Program-made: the position numbers and the translations under genes
In this document: piece after piece, positions 16,667-25,886 of the stretch
How the letters are laid out: the number at the start of each line of letters is the position of its first letter
How positions within the stretch are numbered: position 1 is the first letter of the stretch
Assembly (NCBI RefSeq): GCF_000974365.1
Contig: NZ_BAZW01000011.1
Coordinates: 28,089-92,088 of the forward strand
DNA length: 64,000 nt
DNA from: Geofilum rubicundum JCM 15548
GTDB lineage: Bacteria > Bacteroidota > Bacteroidia > Bacteroidales > Marinilabiliaceae
Direction of reading: 5' to 3'
The notes under the pieces: generated by a model
Told to the model about the DNA's origin: nothing
Database searches by the model: none
Seen by the model: only the letters and a program-made list of their open reading frames with translations

Positions 16667-17508
16667 ATGGGAAAGTGGCTATCCATAATAATTTTGATTT
16701 TTCTGATGGCTTCTTGCCATCAGAAAAATTCAGACCAAGCTTCTTATGCTGTGGCTGAAATGGATGAAGAGATGGTTCCAGTATCACGACAATCTGGTGA
16801 AGAGCCTCGTCCGCCGGTGGAACCAATCGAAAATCCAGAGGTGATAAAGAAGAAAATCATTAAGGATGGGCGTCTGGGGCTGAGGGTTTCGGAACTTGAA
16901 AAGGCAAAAGGGCAAATTGATACCATGATTAAAGATCATGGTGCTATTATGCCAATGAGCGTTTTCATAATACGGACTATGAATCCTCTTATAATCTTCA
17001 AATTAGAGTTCCTTCCATAAATTTTGAGCATTTAATTTCTGATATTGAAAATGGGGATGGCCAAATTCTTTACAAAGAGATTGCCGCACGTGACGTAACA
17101 GATCAATTTATCGATTTGGAAATAAGACTGGATAATAAAAGGAATTATCTGGAGCGATATAATGATTTGTTGAAACAGGCTAAAAATGTCCAGGAGATAC
17201 TGGAAATTGAAGAAAAAATTCGCGTTTTGGAAGAAGAAATTGAGAGTACAACCGGCCGACTTAAGTATTTGAGTGACTTGGTGGATTACAGCACGCTTAA
17301 CTTGACCATCTCTAAGATTGAGGAATTTAAATACAATCCTGATAACCGGGACCGGTTTTCAGAAAGATTGAAACAGTCCTTATCAAAAGGATGGTATGGA
17401 TTTGTTGATTTCTTGCTCTTCATGATTAGGATTTGGCCATTTTGGATAATTGTTGCCGGGATCGTTTATCTCTGGAGAAAGATTAAAAGGGCTAAACGTA
17501 AAAAGTGA
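16667..17508 (+). CDS. DUF4349 lipoprotein, split by a one-base frameshift
   Basis: An envelope lipoprotein of the DUF4349 family. The N-terminal piece has signal peptide and lipobox (FLMASC), then KKIIKDGRLGLRVSELEKAK. The C-terminal piece holds a coiled coil (LEIRLDNKRNYLERYNDLL...EEKIRVLEEEIE), DYSTLNLTI and a final membrane segment FWIIVAGIVYLW. The two lie in different frames. Adding one T after the GCT at 16943-16945 restores GAYYANERFHNTDYESSYN and a continuous protein of about 280 residues. Both halves are well conserved, so a sequence error or recent mutation is more likely than old decay. Confidence 0.85.
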
Positions 17509-17527
17509 CGACTAAGCTTGCTCTTTG

Positions 17528-18700
17528 TTATTTCTCTCGAATTTGTAATGGAATACGGGTGATTTCAACATCTTCCTTGTTGGTGGCATAAGAGACATAA
17601 AGAAATTCTCCCCAAATGATACTTTTGGGGTAACTGTATCCTACTCTTTTATATTTCCCCTCGTATCTCAGGGCTTGCAGGTTGTTGCCACTTCGTATTA
17701 AAAAGGCTTTGTTGAAAAGAAATCCGCCTTCGCTTAAGGTAATGACCAGCGGATAACGTTGTTTGCTGCCAGTGGGGTTGTCTACCAAAAAGGCGGTGCC
17801 ATCTGGTAAATTTCCAGCACTTTGCTTGGCTCTGGAGTCGGGGGTGTCGATAATGACAGGGGTGGTCCATGTTTTGCCCCTGTCGTGACTGATAGAGGCT
17901 AGTTTTTTATAGGTGCTATGCTGATCGCGAAAAACCATTACGATGGCAGAATCCTTTCTGTAAAACCAGCTGGGCTCAATTTCGCGACTCATTTGGGGGT
18001 TGTTGGATGGGAGAAGGGGCATTTCGCCAGCCTTCCAATTGGTGATACCCAAAGGGTCATCTGTATAATAGGGTTTGACTTTCAAGCCGGGTTGCATATG
18101 AAAGGCGGTTATGATCCGTCCATCCGGCAATGAACGAAGATCTTGTTCTATGATTCCCATTACCGGTTCGCCATTATCATGGCTGACATGGCGCGGTGCT
18201 TGCCAGGTAAGCCCATCAATGGAGGTCATATATTCAGTATGTCCTTGCTTTGATCCGTCGTGAAAGTTGGGCCAGACGCCAATAAAGGCCACTAGCGTTG
18301 AGCCATTACTCCACCATCCGCCACTGGTTCTGATTCCCTTATCCCAAGGTTCGGTCAAGGCAATAGGTTGAGCCCATTTTTCCCCATCCTCACTGATGCT
18401 GTAGTAAATTTGAGTGTCTTCCCCGTCTTCATCTACAGAGGAACTTTGCCATTGAGCATATAACTTTCCCTTGAAGGGAAATAATACCACCCCATGGTTG
18501 TACTTGTTGTCATGCTCCCCCGGACTGAAAATGGTAAAGGTTTCAAGGCCTTCGGCGTATTCCAGTCCTAAAGTATTTGGCTCTTGCAGGTCATACAAGG
18601 GCAGGACGGAAAAAGGAGGTTCGCCTTGTGCTGTTAGTTTGTTGGGTAAGCACAGGGAAGCGAAAAGAATTATAGTGGTGAATAGATGAGAAGCTACCAT
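17528..18700 (-). CDS. Sialidase/BNR-repeat family secreted protein
   Basis: A 390-residue exported protein with a signal peptide (about residues 1-24) and a beta-propeller pattern. Asp-box-like motifs are seen at YYSISEDGEKWAQP, MTSIDGLTWQAP and SISHDRGKTWTTP. These repeats define exo-alpha-sialidase-like folds. Catalytic Arg-triad residues cannot be placed with confidence, so it may be a sialidase, another glycosidase or a binding protein. It is convergent with the DUF4349 gene, 19 nt away. Confidence 0.75.
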   Translation of the reverse strand: MVASHLFTTIILFASLCLPNKLTAQGEPPFSVLPLYDLQEPNTLGLEYAEGLETFTIFSPGEHDNKYNHGVVLFPFKGKLYAQWQSSSVDEDGEDTQIYYSISEDGEKWAQPIALTEPWDKGIRTSGGWWSNGSTLVAFIGVWPNFHDGSKQGHTEYMTSIDGLTWQAPRHVSHDNGEPVMGIIEQDLRSLPDGRIITAFHMQPGLKVKPYYTDDPLGITNWKAGEMPLLPSNNPQMSREIEPSWFYRKDSAIVMVFRDQHSTYKKLASISHDRGKTWTTPVIIDTPDSRAKQSAGNLPDGTAFLVDNPTGSKQRYPLVITLSEGGFLFNKAFLIRSGNNLQALRYEGKYKRVGYSYPKSIIWGEFLYVSYATNKEDVEITRIPLQIREK

Positions 18701-18913
18701 GGTTTTGTTCTGGTTTATATTTTTTGTTTTTTTAGAAAGGAATGGGCATAACCAACTTAAAAATAGAAAAAATCTATATATATCGCTAGATTTTTTGTGC
18801 TCTCAGCCTTCTATATGGTGGCCAGATGAAAGGTGTTCTGTAAAACAATGTCCATTTTAGTCTGTTTAACTGACTAGACTCTTGAGGTTTCATCACATTT
18901 AAATTCAGTAAAG

Positions 18914-19915
18914 ATGAAAAGGAATTTATTAGTTGTCCTAACGGTTTTGTTGGCAGGTCAATTAACGATGGCCCAAAATGATGGTTTGAAATGGCTGGAT
19001 ATTGAATTGGCCAATTATCCATATCCATATGAGGTTTCGACCTTGTCTTTGCAGGTGCAAAGACAGGATTTAAAAATGGCTTACATGGATGTTAAGCCGG
19101 ACAATTATAATGGAAGAAACATCGTTTTAATGCACGGAAAAAATTTCAATGGTGCTTATTGGAAAACGACCATTGAGGCTTTAATTCAGGAGGGATTTCG
19201 TGTTATTGTGCCTGACCAGATTGGATTCGGGAAATCGTCCAAGCCTGAGCATTTTCATTATACCTTTCAACAATTGGCTCAAAATACCAAGACGCTACTC
19301 GACACTTTAGAGATTGATAAAGCTGCCATATTGGGACATTCCATGGGTGGGATGTTGGCCACCCGCTTTGCCTTAATGTATCCTGCCACCACTGAAAAGC
19401 TGATTTTGGAAAATCCCATTGGATTGGAGGACTGGAAGCTAAAAGTGCCCTATAAACCAGTTGAATGGTGGTACAAGAATGAGCTTAAAAAGACTTATGA
19501 AGGCATTAAAGAATATCAACTGGTCAGCTATTACGACAATCAATGGCAACCTGAATATGACCAATGGGTCAACCTGCTGGCTGGATGGACACTCAATTCA
19601 GACTATGAAACCATTGCCTGGAATGCTGCGCTCACCTACGACATGATTTTCACACAGCCCGTTGTTTATGAGTTCCTAAACATAACAATGCCCACGCTTT
19701 TAATCATTGGCACAAGAGACCGAACAGCTCTGGGAAAGTCTTTGGTTTCTGATGAGGTACGCAAAACGATGGGCCTCTATAATGAGTTGGGCCGACTAAC
19801 GCAAAAGAAAATCCCAAATTCACAGTTGGTGGAACTGGCGGATGTGGGACACTTGCCCCATATTGAAGTTTTTGATAAATTTATTCGTTCGTTACTTTTG
19901 TTCCTGAAGGAATAG
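18914..19915 (+). CDS. Alpha/beta hydrolase, exported
   Basis: A 333-residue serine hydrolase with a signal peptide ending about residue 20. The fold is clear: oxyanion segment LMHGKNFNGAYW, nucleophile elbow LGHSMGGMLA, acid residue in IIGTRDRTA and histidine in DVGHLPHIE. These complete the catalytic triad. Members of this group include haloalkane- and epoxide-hydrolase-like and esterase enzymes; the substrate is unknown. No operon partner lies nearby. Confidence 0.9.
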   Translation: MKRNLLVVLTVLLAGQLTMAQNDGLKWLDIELANYPYPYEVSTLSLQVQRQDLKMAYMDVKPDNYNGRNIVLMHGKNFNGAYWKTTIEALIQEGFRVIVPDQIGFGKSSKPEHFHYTFQQLAQNTKTLLDTLEIDKAAILGHSMGGMLATRFALMYPATTEKLILENPIGLEDWKLKVPYKPVEWWYKNELKKTYEGIKEYQLVSYYDNQWQPEYDQWVNLLAGWTLNSDYETIAWNAALTYDMIFTQPVVYEFLNITMPTLLIIGTRDRTALGKSLVSDEVRKTMGLYNELGRLTQKKIPNSQLVELADVGHLPHIEVFDKFIRSLLLFLKE

Positions 19916-19945
19916 GAGGTGAATGTGATTGGTCTTGTCTGGTAA

Positions 19946-20029
19946 ATGGCTGATGAAATAATAAAGGCTCAGGAAAAGGAAATTGCCGAAATGAAAGCCC
20001 TGATTAAAAAATGGCAGTCAGAAAAATAA
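19946..20029 (+). pseudogene. C-terminal remnant of a DUF305 protein
   Basis: A 27-codon stretch reads MADEIIKAQEKEIAEMKALI plus a short tail and stop. This matches the conserved end of DUF305 proteins (small periplasmic ferritin-like, metal-related). No other part of the family is found upstream, so it is called a relic. Confidence 0.55.
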
Positions 20030-20084
20030 ACAGATGTGACAGATTTTTATAACTTGGAACACTCAATACCTGAAAAAGAAATGG

Positions 20085-20756
20085 ATGAATAGAATGAGGT
20101 TATTTGTTATTGTTGTTTTATCGGTATTAAATTCCCATCTGTTGCTGGCTGTCCGGGCGCCAGGTTTTATTGTTACAAATGATTCAGATACCATAACAGG
20201 AGAAATAAAGATTCCAATATTTGATAGCTACACAGGTGGACTCAGCCTGTCCGGGATTAATCTGGAGCAATTTCATTCGGTTTTGAGATTTAGAGAAACC
20301 GGTACCGGTCGGTTTGAATCCTTTAAACCACATGAGATTGCAGGCTTTGGCTTTGAATATAAGTCAATAGATTACAGGTTTAAGGCATTTTCGATCGCGA
20401 CCAATAGTATCATCGAGTCTGAAAGGACAAGGTCCCGGTTTTTAGTTTTGTTGTTTAAGGGAGAAGTTTCTGTTTATAAGGATATGGTAAGGATGGATAA
20501 TTTTGTTGCTGAGAATGCGCTTAGCGACAGGGTTATTGACCATTATGATTATTATTTGTTTGACGATAGACAGGGATTGAAAAGGGTAATTAGAACAGCA
20601 AATTATAGAACTGTATCTGAATTATTGAGCTTGTATCAAATTGACCAGGATTTCGTTGAGCAGCTGCCATCTGATTTAAGATTTAAGGATATTGTAGAAA
20701 TCCTTCAGGGATATGAGAGTTGGAAAAAGCGAAATGTTGCACAGCATAAATTGTGA
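20085..20756 (+). CDS. Hypothetical exported protein
   Basis: 223 residues with an N-terminal signal sequence (about 1-23) and no family I can name. The start APGFIVTNDSDTITGEI is a motif common in secreted Bacteroidota proteins of unknown role, where a beta-rich domain follows. The rest is charged and soluble, with YYLFDDRQGLKRVIRTANYRTVSELL near the end. Likely periplasmic. It precedes the AAA+ gene in the same direction, but 180 nt and a promoter-like site separate them. Confidence 0.7.
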   Translation: MNRMRLFVIVVLSVLNSHLLLAVRAPGFIVTNDSDTITGEIKIPIFDSYTGGLSLSGINLEQFHSVLRFRETGTGRFESFKPHEIAGFGFEYKSIDYRFKAFSIATNSIIESERTRSRFLVLLFKGEVSVYKDMVRMDNFVAENALSDRVIDHYDYYLFDDRQGLKRVIRTANYRTVSELLSLYQIDQDFVEQLPSDLRFKDIVEILQGYESWKKRNVAQHKL

Positions 20757-20778
20757 ATCAAAATAAATTATATCTTTG
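20751..20778 (+). promoter_or_regulatory. Promoter-like site before the TPR-AAA+ operon
   Basis: TTG at 20751-20753, a 17-nt spacer and TATCTTTG at 20771-20778 fit the Bacteroidota -33/-7 layout, though the spacer is slightly short. The leader to ATG 20941 would be about 155 nt. Confidence 0.45.
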
Positions 20779-20940
20779 GTTGGTAATCTTAATTCAACCA
20801 AATATGAATACTTGTACTTTCCTATTAACAGGATTTTCCTGAACTTCCGGATTTAGTTTTAAATCAAATATATACCGTGATTGTTTCCCAAATAAATGCT
20901 TTGTGTGTTTTTTTGGGTAACCGATTATTAAATAGTGAGA

Positions 20941-22254
20941 ATGAGTGATAATACGATTGATAGTTTACGAGAGGCACTGAAGCACTCGCCTGAGAATGGT
21001 CCGTTGCGACTATTGCTGGCGGATACTTTATTGGCATTGAGTAGATTTGAGGAAGCTGAAGCGGAGTATTCGACGCTTCTTAAATTGGGTGATCATACCA
21101 AAGCGAAGATCGGCCTGGCGCAGGTGTTTTTTAGTAAGGGCAGCTATTCCGCCTGTAATGTGATTTTAGAGGAGGTGATCGATAACGGTACAAGGGATGT
21201 AGAGGTATTCACCTTGTATGCGAAAGGCCTTTTGAAAGAAAATTCAGTGGATAGAGCCATTGAAGCCTACCAAAAGGCATTGGCCATGGACCCCGATCAT
21301 TTTGATGAGGAACTGGACAGCCAGTTGCGACTAAGAGGTGGTAATGAGTCCCCGGAAGAGGGTGAGGAAGAAGAGGTGGACAACCGTTTTTTGCAAAAGC
21401 CCGACATCAATTTTAATGATGTTGGTGGAATGGAAGGGGTGAAGAAGGAAATTGAATTGAAAATTATTAAACCCCTACTTCATCCGGAGCTTTACAAAGC
21501 TTACGGTAAAAAAACAGGTGGAGGGATTTTGCTGTATGGGCCTCCGGGTTGTGGTAAAACATTTATAGCCAAAGCCACTGCGGGACAAGTAAACGCTAAG
21601 TTTTTAAGTATTGGTTTGAATGATGTGTTGGATATGTGGATTGGCAACAGCGAAAAGAATCTGCATGAGTTGTTTGAGCTGGCCAGACACAATACGCCAT
21701 GCGTATTGTTCATCGATGAAATTGATGCCTTGGGAGCCAGTCGCAGTGATATGAAACAATCAAGTGGCAGGCACTTGATCAATCAATTCCTGCAGGAACT
21801 GGATGGCATAAATAGCACCAACGAGGGGGTTCTTATTGTGGGTGCCACCAACACGCCCTGGAATCTGGACCCTGCTTTCAGGCGACCAGGCAGGTTTGAC
21901 AGAATTGTTTTTGTCCCACCTCCGGATGTGAAATCACGGGACTCTATTTTAAGATTGAAATTGAGCAATAAACCGACAGGGACCATCGATTTTCAGAGCA
22001 TCGCGAAGAAAGCGGAGAATTATTCGGGGGCGGATATCGATGCCATCATTGATATGGCCATTGAAGAGAAGTTGGAATCCGCTTTTGTGGATGGTATCCC
22101 AAAACCGCTTGAAACCAGCGATTTGGTTAAGGCCTTAAAAAAGCACAAGCCCAGCACGCAGGAATGGTTTGCCACCGCGAAGAATTATGCCTTGTTCGCC
22201 AATGATTCAGGCCTTTATGATGATATTTTGACTTATTTGAAAATAAAAAAGTAA
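20941..22254 (+). CDS. TPR-AAA+ ATPase
   Basis: A cytoplasmic protein of 437 residues. TPR-like helices (about 5-125, e.g. AFEAYQKALAMDP-type repeats) are followed by an acidic linker (EEGEEEEVDN) and one AAA+ domain of the FtsH/Cdc48/Vps4 type. Walker A is GPPGCGKT (about 200-207), Walker B is CVLFIDEIDALG, then GATNTPWNLDPAF and the arginine fingers RRPGRFDR. There is no protease domain, so it should be an unfoldase or remodelling ATPase with TPRs as adaptor. The start is ATG 20941; a GTG two codons earlier is also open. It ends 1 nt before the next gene, a TPR membrane protein, a likely physical partner. Confidence 0.88.
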   Translation: MSDNTIDSLREALKHSPENGPLRLLLADTLLALSRFEEAEAEYSTLLKLGDHTKAKIGLAQVFFSKGSYSACNVILEEVIDNGTRDVEVFTLYAKGLLKENSVDRAIEAYQKALAMDPDHFDEELDSQLRLRGGNESPEEGEEEEVDNRFLQKPDINFNDVGGMEGVKKEIELKIIKPLLHPELYKAYGKKTGGGILLYGPPGCGKTFIAKATAGQVNAKFLSIGLNDVLDMWIGNSEKNLHELFELARHNTPCVLFIDEIDALGASRSDMKQSSGRHLINQFLQELDGINSTNEGVLIVGATNTPWNLDPAFRRPGRFDRIVFVPPPDVKSRDSILRLKLSNKPTGTIDFQSIAKKAENYSGADIDAIIDMAIEEKLESAFVDGIPKPLETSDLVKALKKHKPSTQEWFATAKNYALFANDSGLYDDILTYLKIKK

Positions 22255-22255
22255 C

Positions 22256-23512
22256 ATGGCAGAAGACAATCGACTGGTTAAAGTTGAAATATTTATTCAA
22301 CAGAATAGATTTTTGGAGGCTGAGAAGGTCCTTTCCGACTTGCTCTCTGAAAATCCCAATGATACCCAATATCTGTCGTTACTTGCGGAGGTTAACCTGC
22401 AACAGGGCAAATTGGACAATGCTCATGTGATCATTAACAGTGCTATCGGACTATCGCCGGATGCGCCGCATTTATTCTATATCAAGTCGCGTATTGCCAT
22501 TCAGCAGGGGACTTTGGGGGAGGCGGAAAAGTTTATTCATCAAGCCATTGATCTGGATCCCTATGATGCCGACTATTTTGCATTGTTGGCCAGTATTCAG
22601 CTGGGTCGCAAGCGCTTCAACGAAGCGCTTGAAACGGCCAACCGTGCCCTGGAAATTGAAGCGGAGCATCTGTTGGCCCTGAATACCAGAAGTACGGCCT
22701 TAAATAAGCTCAAACGCAGCGAAGAATCATTCGATACCATTGAAGGGGCCTTGCGTGAGGATCCCAACAATGCTTATACGCATGCCAATTATGGCTGGGG
22801 TTTGCTGGAAAAGGGCGATCATAAAAAATCCTTGGAGCATTTTAAGGAAGCTTTAAAAAAAGACCCCACTTTTGAATATGCACAAGCTGGCATGCTGGAA
22901 GCCTTGAAAGCCGCTAATCCGGTTTACCGACTGTTTTTGAAATACGCTTTTTGGATGAGTAATCTGACATCCAGATACCAATGGGGAGTTATTATCGGTT
23001 TTTATATTGTGATTAGAGTATTGAATGCGGTTGCCCGTAATAACGAGGGTCTGCAGCCCTATCTGACCCCGGTAATTATCGGACTTGCCCTGATTGCCTT
23101 TTCAACCTGGGTTATTGCCCCAATCAGTAATTTGTTTCTGCGTTTCAATAAATACGGACAGTTGCTGCTCGACAAAAAAGAAAAGTTGAGTTCAAATTAT
23201 GTGGCTGCCAGTTTTGGATTGTTTGTGGCTGGACTCCTGGCCTATTTTTCCCTGTCTGATGCCAGGTTCTTACCCATTGCGATTTTTGGATTTGCCATGA
23301 TGGTGCCTTTTAGCGCGATGTTTTCTCCCTCGAAGTATAAAAATGCTTTACTGATCTACGCCGTTGTCATGGCGGTGGTAGGTTTAATGGCCATTGGTCT
23401 GACCTTTGCTACCGGTGATATTTTCAATACTATGACGCTGGTTTTTGTGGTCGGCTTTGTTGGCTTTCAATGGGTGGCTAACTTCTTGCTTATTAAAGAG
23501 GATAATCAGTAA
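22256..23512 (+). CDS. TPR protein with C-terminal multi-span membrane domain
   Basis: 418 residues. About 200 N-terminal residues form at least five TPR units (such as AEKFIHQAIDLDPYDADYFALLASI and SLEHFKEALKKDPTFEYAQ). About six membrane segments follow, between 240 and 412. The TPR part should face the cytoplasm. It lies 1 nt after the TPR-AAA+ gene, so the two are surely co-transcribed and perhaps translationally coupled. I know no named family with this pairing; recruitment of the ATPase to the membrane is my inference. Confidence 0.85.
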   Translation: MAEDNRLVKVEIFIQQNRFLEAEKVLSDLLSENPNDTQYLSLLAEVNLQQGKLDNAHVIINSAIGLSPDAPHLFYIKSRIAIQQGTLGEAEKFIHQAIDLDPYDADYFALLASIQLGRKRFNEALETANRALEIEAEHLLALNTRSTALNKLKRSEESFDTIEGALREDPNNAYTHANYGWGLLEKGDHKKSLEHFKEALKKDPTFEYAQAGMLEALKAANPVYRLFLKYAFWMSNLTSRYQWGVIIGFYIVIRVLNAVARNNEGLQPYLTPVIIGLALIAFSTWVIAPISNLFLRFNKYGQLLLDKKEKLSSNYVAASFGLFVAGLLAYFSLSDARFLPIAIFGFAMMVPFSAMFSPSKYKNALLIYAVVMAVVGLMAIGLTFATGDIFNTMTLVFVVGFVGFQWVANFLLIKEDNQ

Positions 23513-23567
23513 ACACGAATGAAAAACTCCTGTCAATAACTTAACTTAAATCTTAATTCTACCTGAT

Positions 23568-24221
23568 ATGAAAACAAAAATAAGCGTAATTGGGCTATTT
23601 GTTTTAACCCTTATGATTACCAGTTGTACCTCCAGCGGGAAGCCGAAGGATTTTGATTATGGGCATGCGCAAAATAATAAATATCTCAACTCGTTTTTTG
23701 GGTTAGAGGTTTCATTGCCAGAAGATTGGGTTGTTCAAAGCAAGGAGCAGTTTGAGGATATTGCTAAGTTGGGAAAGGATATTGCTGTTGGCGATGACGA
23801 GAATTTGAAAGCTGTGGTAGAGGCTTCAGAAGTAAATTCAGCCAACTTGCTGGCCGTTTTTAAGTACGAAATGGGTGCGCCTGTTGATTATAACCCCAGT
23901 TTCATGTTAGTGGCTGAAAATTTAAAAAATGCACCGGGTGTTAAAAATGGTGGCGACTATCTCTTCCAGACAAGAAAGCTTCTCAAACTCTCGCAAATAC
24001 AATACGACCATATTGATGAGGCGTTTACAAGGGAGATGATTAACAATCAAGAGTTTTACCATATGAATTGTACCATAAACTATATGGGGTTTATTATTCA
24101 CCAAAAGTATTATTCCACTATTCAGAATGGGTTTTGCCTAAGTGCCATTATATCATTTGTTGACGAGGAACAAAGGAATGATCTGGAGCAGGTGGTTAAT
24201 GCAATGGTATTCAGTAATTAA
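23568..24221 (+). CDS. Hypothetical lipoprotein
   Basis: 217 residues with a signal peptide and lipobox (LMITSC, Cys about 20). The mature part starts near FFGLEVSLPEDWVVQSKEQF, which looks like the beginning of a PsbP/Mog1-like fold used by small periplasmic proteins, and it ends ISFVDEEQRNDLEQVVNAM, typical of that fold. No function is known. It follows the TPR/AAA pair by 55 nt and could belong to the same transcript. Confidence 0.7.
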   Translation: MKTKISVIGLFVLTLMITSCTSSGKPKDFDYGHAQNNKYLNSFFGLEVSLPEDWVVQSKEQFEDIAKLGKDIAVGDDENLKAVVEASEVNSANLLAVFKYEMGAPVDYNPSFMLVAENLKNAPGVKNGGDYLFQTRKLLKLSQIQYDHIDEAFTREMINNQEFYHMNCTINYMGFIIHQKYYSTIQNGFCLSAIISFVDEEQRNDLEQVVNAMVFSN

Positions 24222-24279
24222 TAAAAGGATTTGAACTTGTTGAATTAATGAACTTGCAACCTTATGATAATTAAAAGCT

Positions 24280-24714
24280 ATGGCAGAATTGAAAACAAAG
24301 CAAAATGATGCGGACGTTCACGAGTTTATCAATGCCGCAGCTGATAGTGAGCAAAAGCGAAAGGACAGCTTTGAGTTGTTGAAGTTGATGCAGGATTTTA
24401 CAGGTTATGAGCCTAAGATGTGGGGGGCCTCCATCATCGGATTTGGGAGTTACCATTATAAATCTGAAAGAAGCAGCCAGGAAGGAGATTGGCCCCTTGT
24501 GGGATTTTCTCCCAGAAAATCGGCTATTTCTTTGTATGTGTATTCTGGTTGTTCCGGCCAGGAGGATTTGCTGAAAGACTTGGGGAAATTTAAAATGGGT
24601 AAGGCTTGCATCTATGTTAAAAAATTATCTGACATTAATCAAGAGGCCTTGAGAAAACTGGTGATATCAACCATTGATTTTCTTCAATCAAAACATAGTA
24701 ATCAAAATAAGTAA
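24280..24714 (+). CDS. DUF1801 (YdhG-like) protein
   Basis: 144 residues. KLMQDFTGYEPKMWGASIIGFGSYHYK and VGFSPRKSAISLYVYSG are hallmarks of DUF1801 proteins, small cytoplasmic proteins with a two-layer fold and unknown role. The length is normal and the frame intact. The start at ATG 24280 has no alternative close by. Confidence 0.85.
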   Translation: MAELKTKQNDADVHEFINAAADSEQKRKDSFELLKLMQDFTGYEPKMWGASIIGFGSYHYKSERSSQEGDWPLVGFSPRKSAISLYVYSGCSGQEDLLKDLGKFKMGKACIYVKKLSDINQEALRKLVISTIDFLQSKHSNQNK

Positions 24715-24812
24715 AATCGAATTCCGATGTTGACATATGAACGAATTTATGGTTGTAATCCTTCGGGTAGGTTAGTTTTGGGTGAATTAAATAAAACTAA
24801 AAACAGAAGAAT

Positions 24813-25322
24813 ATGAATACCATGATAAAGATTTATTTGAAGTTGTTTTTGAGGTTTGCATTGATTTTTGGACTGTTAATATTTTTATTTGATTTCCTTC
24901 TGGATGGAAAAGTGGAATACGTCCAGAAAAGTATTACAACCCTCCTTTTTGCTGCATTTATGGCATGGTTTTCTGTTCGAAGTGCCAGAAAGAGGAAACT
25001 TGAAATCGTCGGGGGAGAATTGACCGAAGCGGATTTTGTTGTTTCTAAAAGTGAGTCAGTGCCAAAGCATCATACAATTCAGGAAGTATATGAGTTGCTG
25101 AAAACGCATGACACGACCAGGAAATGGAAATTTAAATTGAGCGATTCGGGAATTGTTGGAAAAACCAAGTTGTCATGGTCCTCCTGGGGCGAGCGGATTT
25201 TTATTCGGGATTTGGATGATAAATTGGTCATTGAAAGTAAGCCGATCTTTATAACAACGATTGTGGACAATGGAAAAAACCATGAGAATGTGCAACTGAT
25301 TAAGGAGGTCATAGCGCAATAA
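24813..25322 (+). CDS. Hypothetical membrane-anchored protein
   Basis: 169 residues: two membrane segments at about 10-30 and 38-55, then a soluble domain of about 110 residues (HHTIQEVYELLKTHDTTRKWKFKLSDS...). It resembles the small PH-like domain proteins of Bacteroidota in outline, but I cannot name a family. It stands alone with about 100 nt before it and 47 nt after it. Confidence 0.65.
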   Translation: MNTMIKIYLKLFLRFALIFGLLIFLFDFLLDGKVEYVQKSITTLLFAAFMAWFSVRSARKRKLEIVGGELTEADFVVSKSESVPKHHTIQEVYELLKTHDTTRKWKFKLSDSGIVGKTKLSWSSWGERIFIRDLDDKLVIESKPIFITTIVDNGKNHENVQLIKEVIAQ

Positions 25323-25369
25323 GATTTCTCCCGGAAAGAATACTTACCGGGTCATGTCATTTCGAAAAT

Positions 25370-25830
25370 ATGGAAAAATTCATGGATGATAAAGTGATGC
25401 AGGATAAGGCAGTAAGCCTTATGGATAAAGGGTTTAATTGTTCGCAATCTGTTTTGTCCGCCTATTCGGAGGTTCTGGGTTTCGATAAGGAGCTGGCACT
25501 AGGTGTGTCATGCGGATTTGGTGCTGGTATGGGGCGCTTGCAGGGAACTTGTGGAGCGGTTACCGGAGCTATATGGTTTTGGGTATTTATTGCAGCCAAA
25601 AGTATTCGGATAACGGGACGCGAAAGGCCCATTCATACTTGATGATTCAGGCGTTTAATAAGGAATTCATCAAAAAACATAAAAGTACAGATTGTCGTAA
25701 GTTGTTGAATTGCGATTTGACAGCAGAAGAGGGGCAACAATATTTTCAGGATAACCAGCTGGTGGATTCTGTTTGCAAGCACTGCATCCGGGATTCCGTT
25801 CAATTCATCAATAAACAAATTGGAACCTGA
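25370..25830 (+). CDS. C_GCxxG_C_C family redox protein, split by a one-base frameshift
   Basis: A small cysteine-rich protein of the C_GCxxG_C_C family, thought to act in redox or metal chemistry. The first part has KGFNCSQSVLSAYSEVLG, SCGFGAGMGRLQGTCGAVTGA; the second has YCSQKYSDNG, STDCRKLLNCDLT and VCKHCIRDSV, so all family cysteines are present. One T is missing after GCT at 25568-25570; restoring it gives GAYMVLGIYC and a continuous protein of about 153 residues. Alternative start codons are ATG 25370 and 25382. Confidence 0.85.
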
Positions 25831-25886
25831 AATAATGGATGGTCATAAATGAATATGGCCAATGTTTAATTATGGATGGCTTCCTC

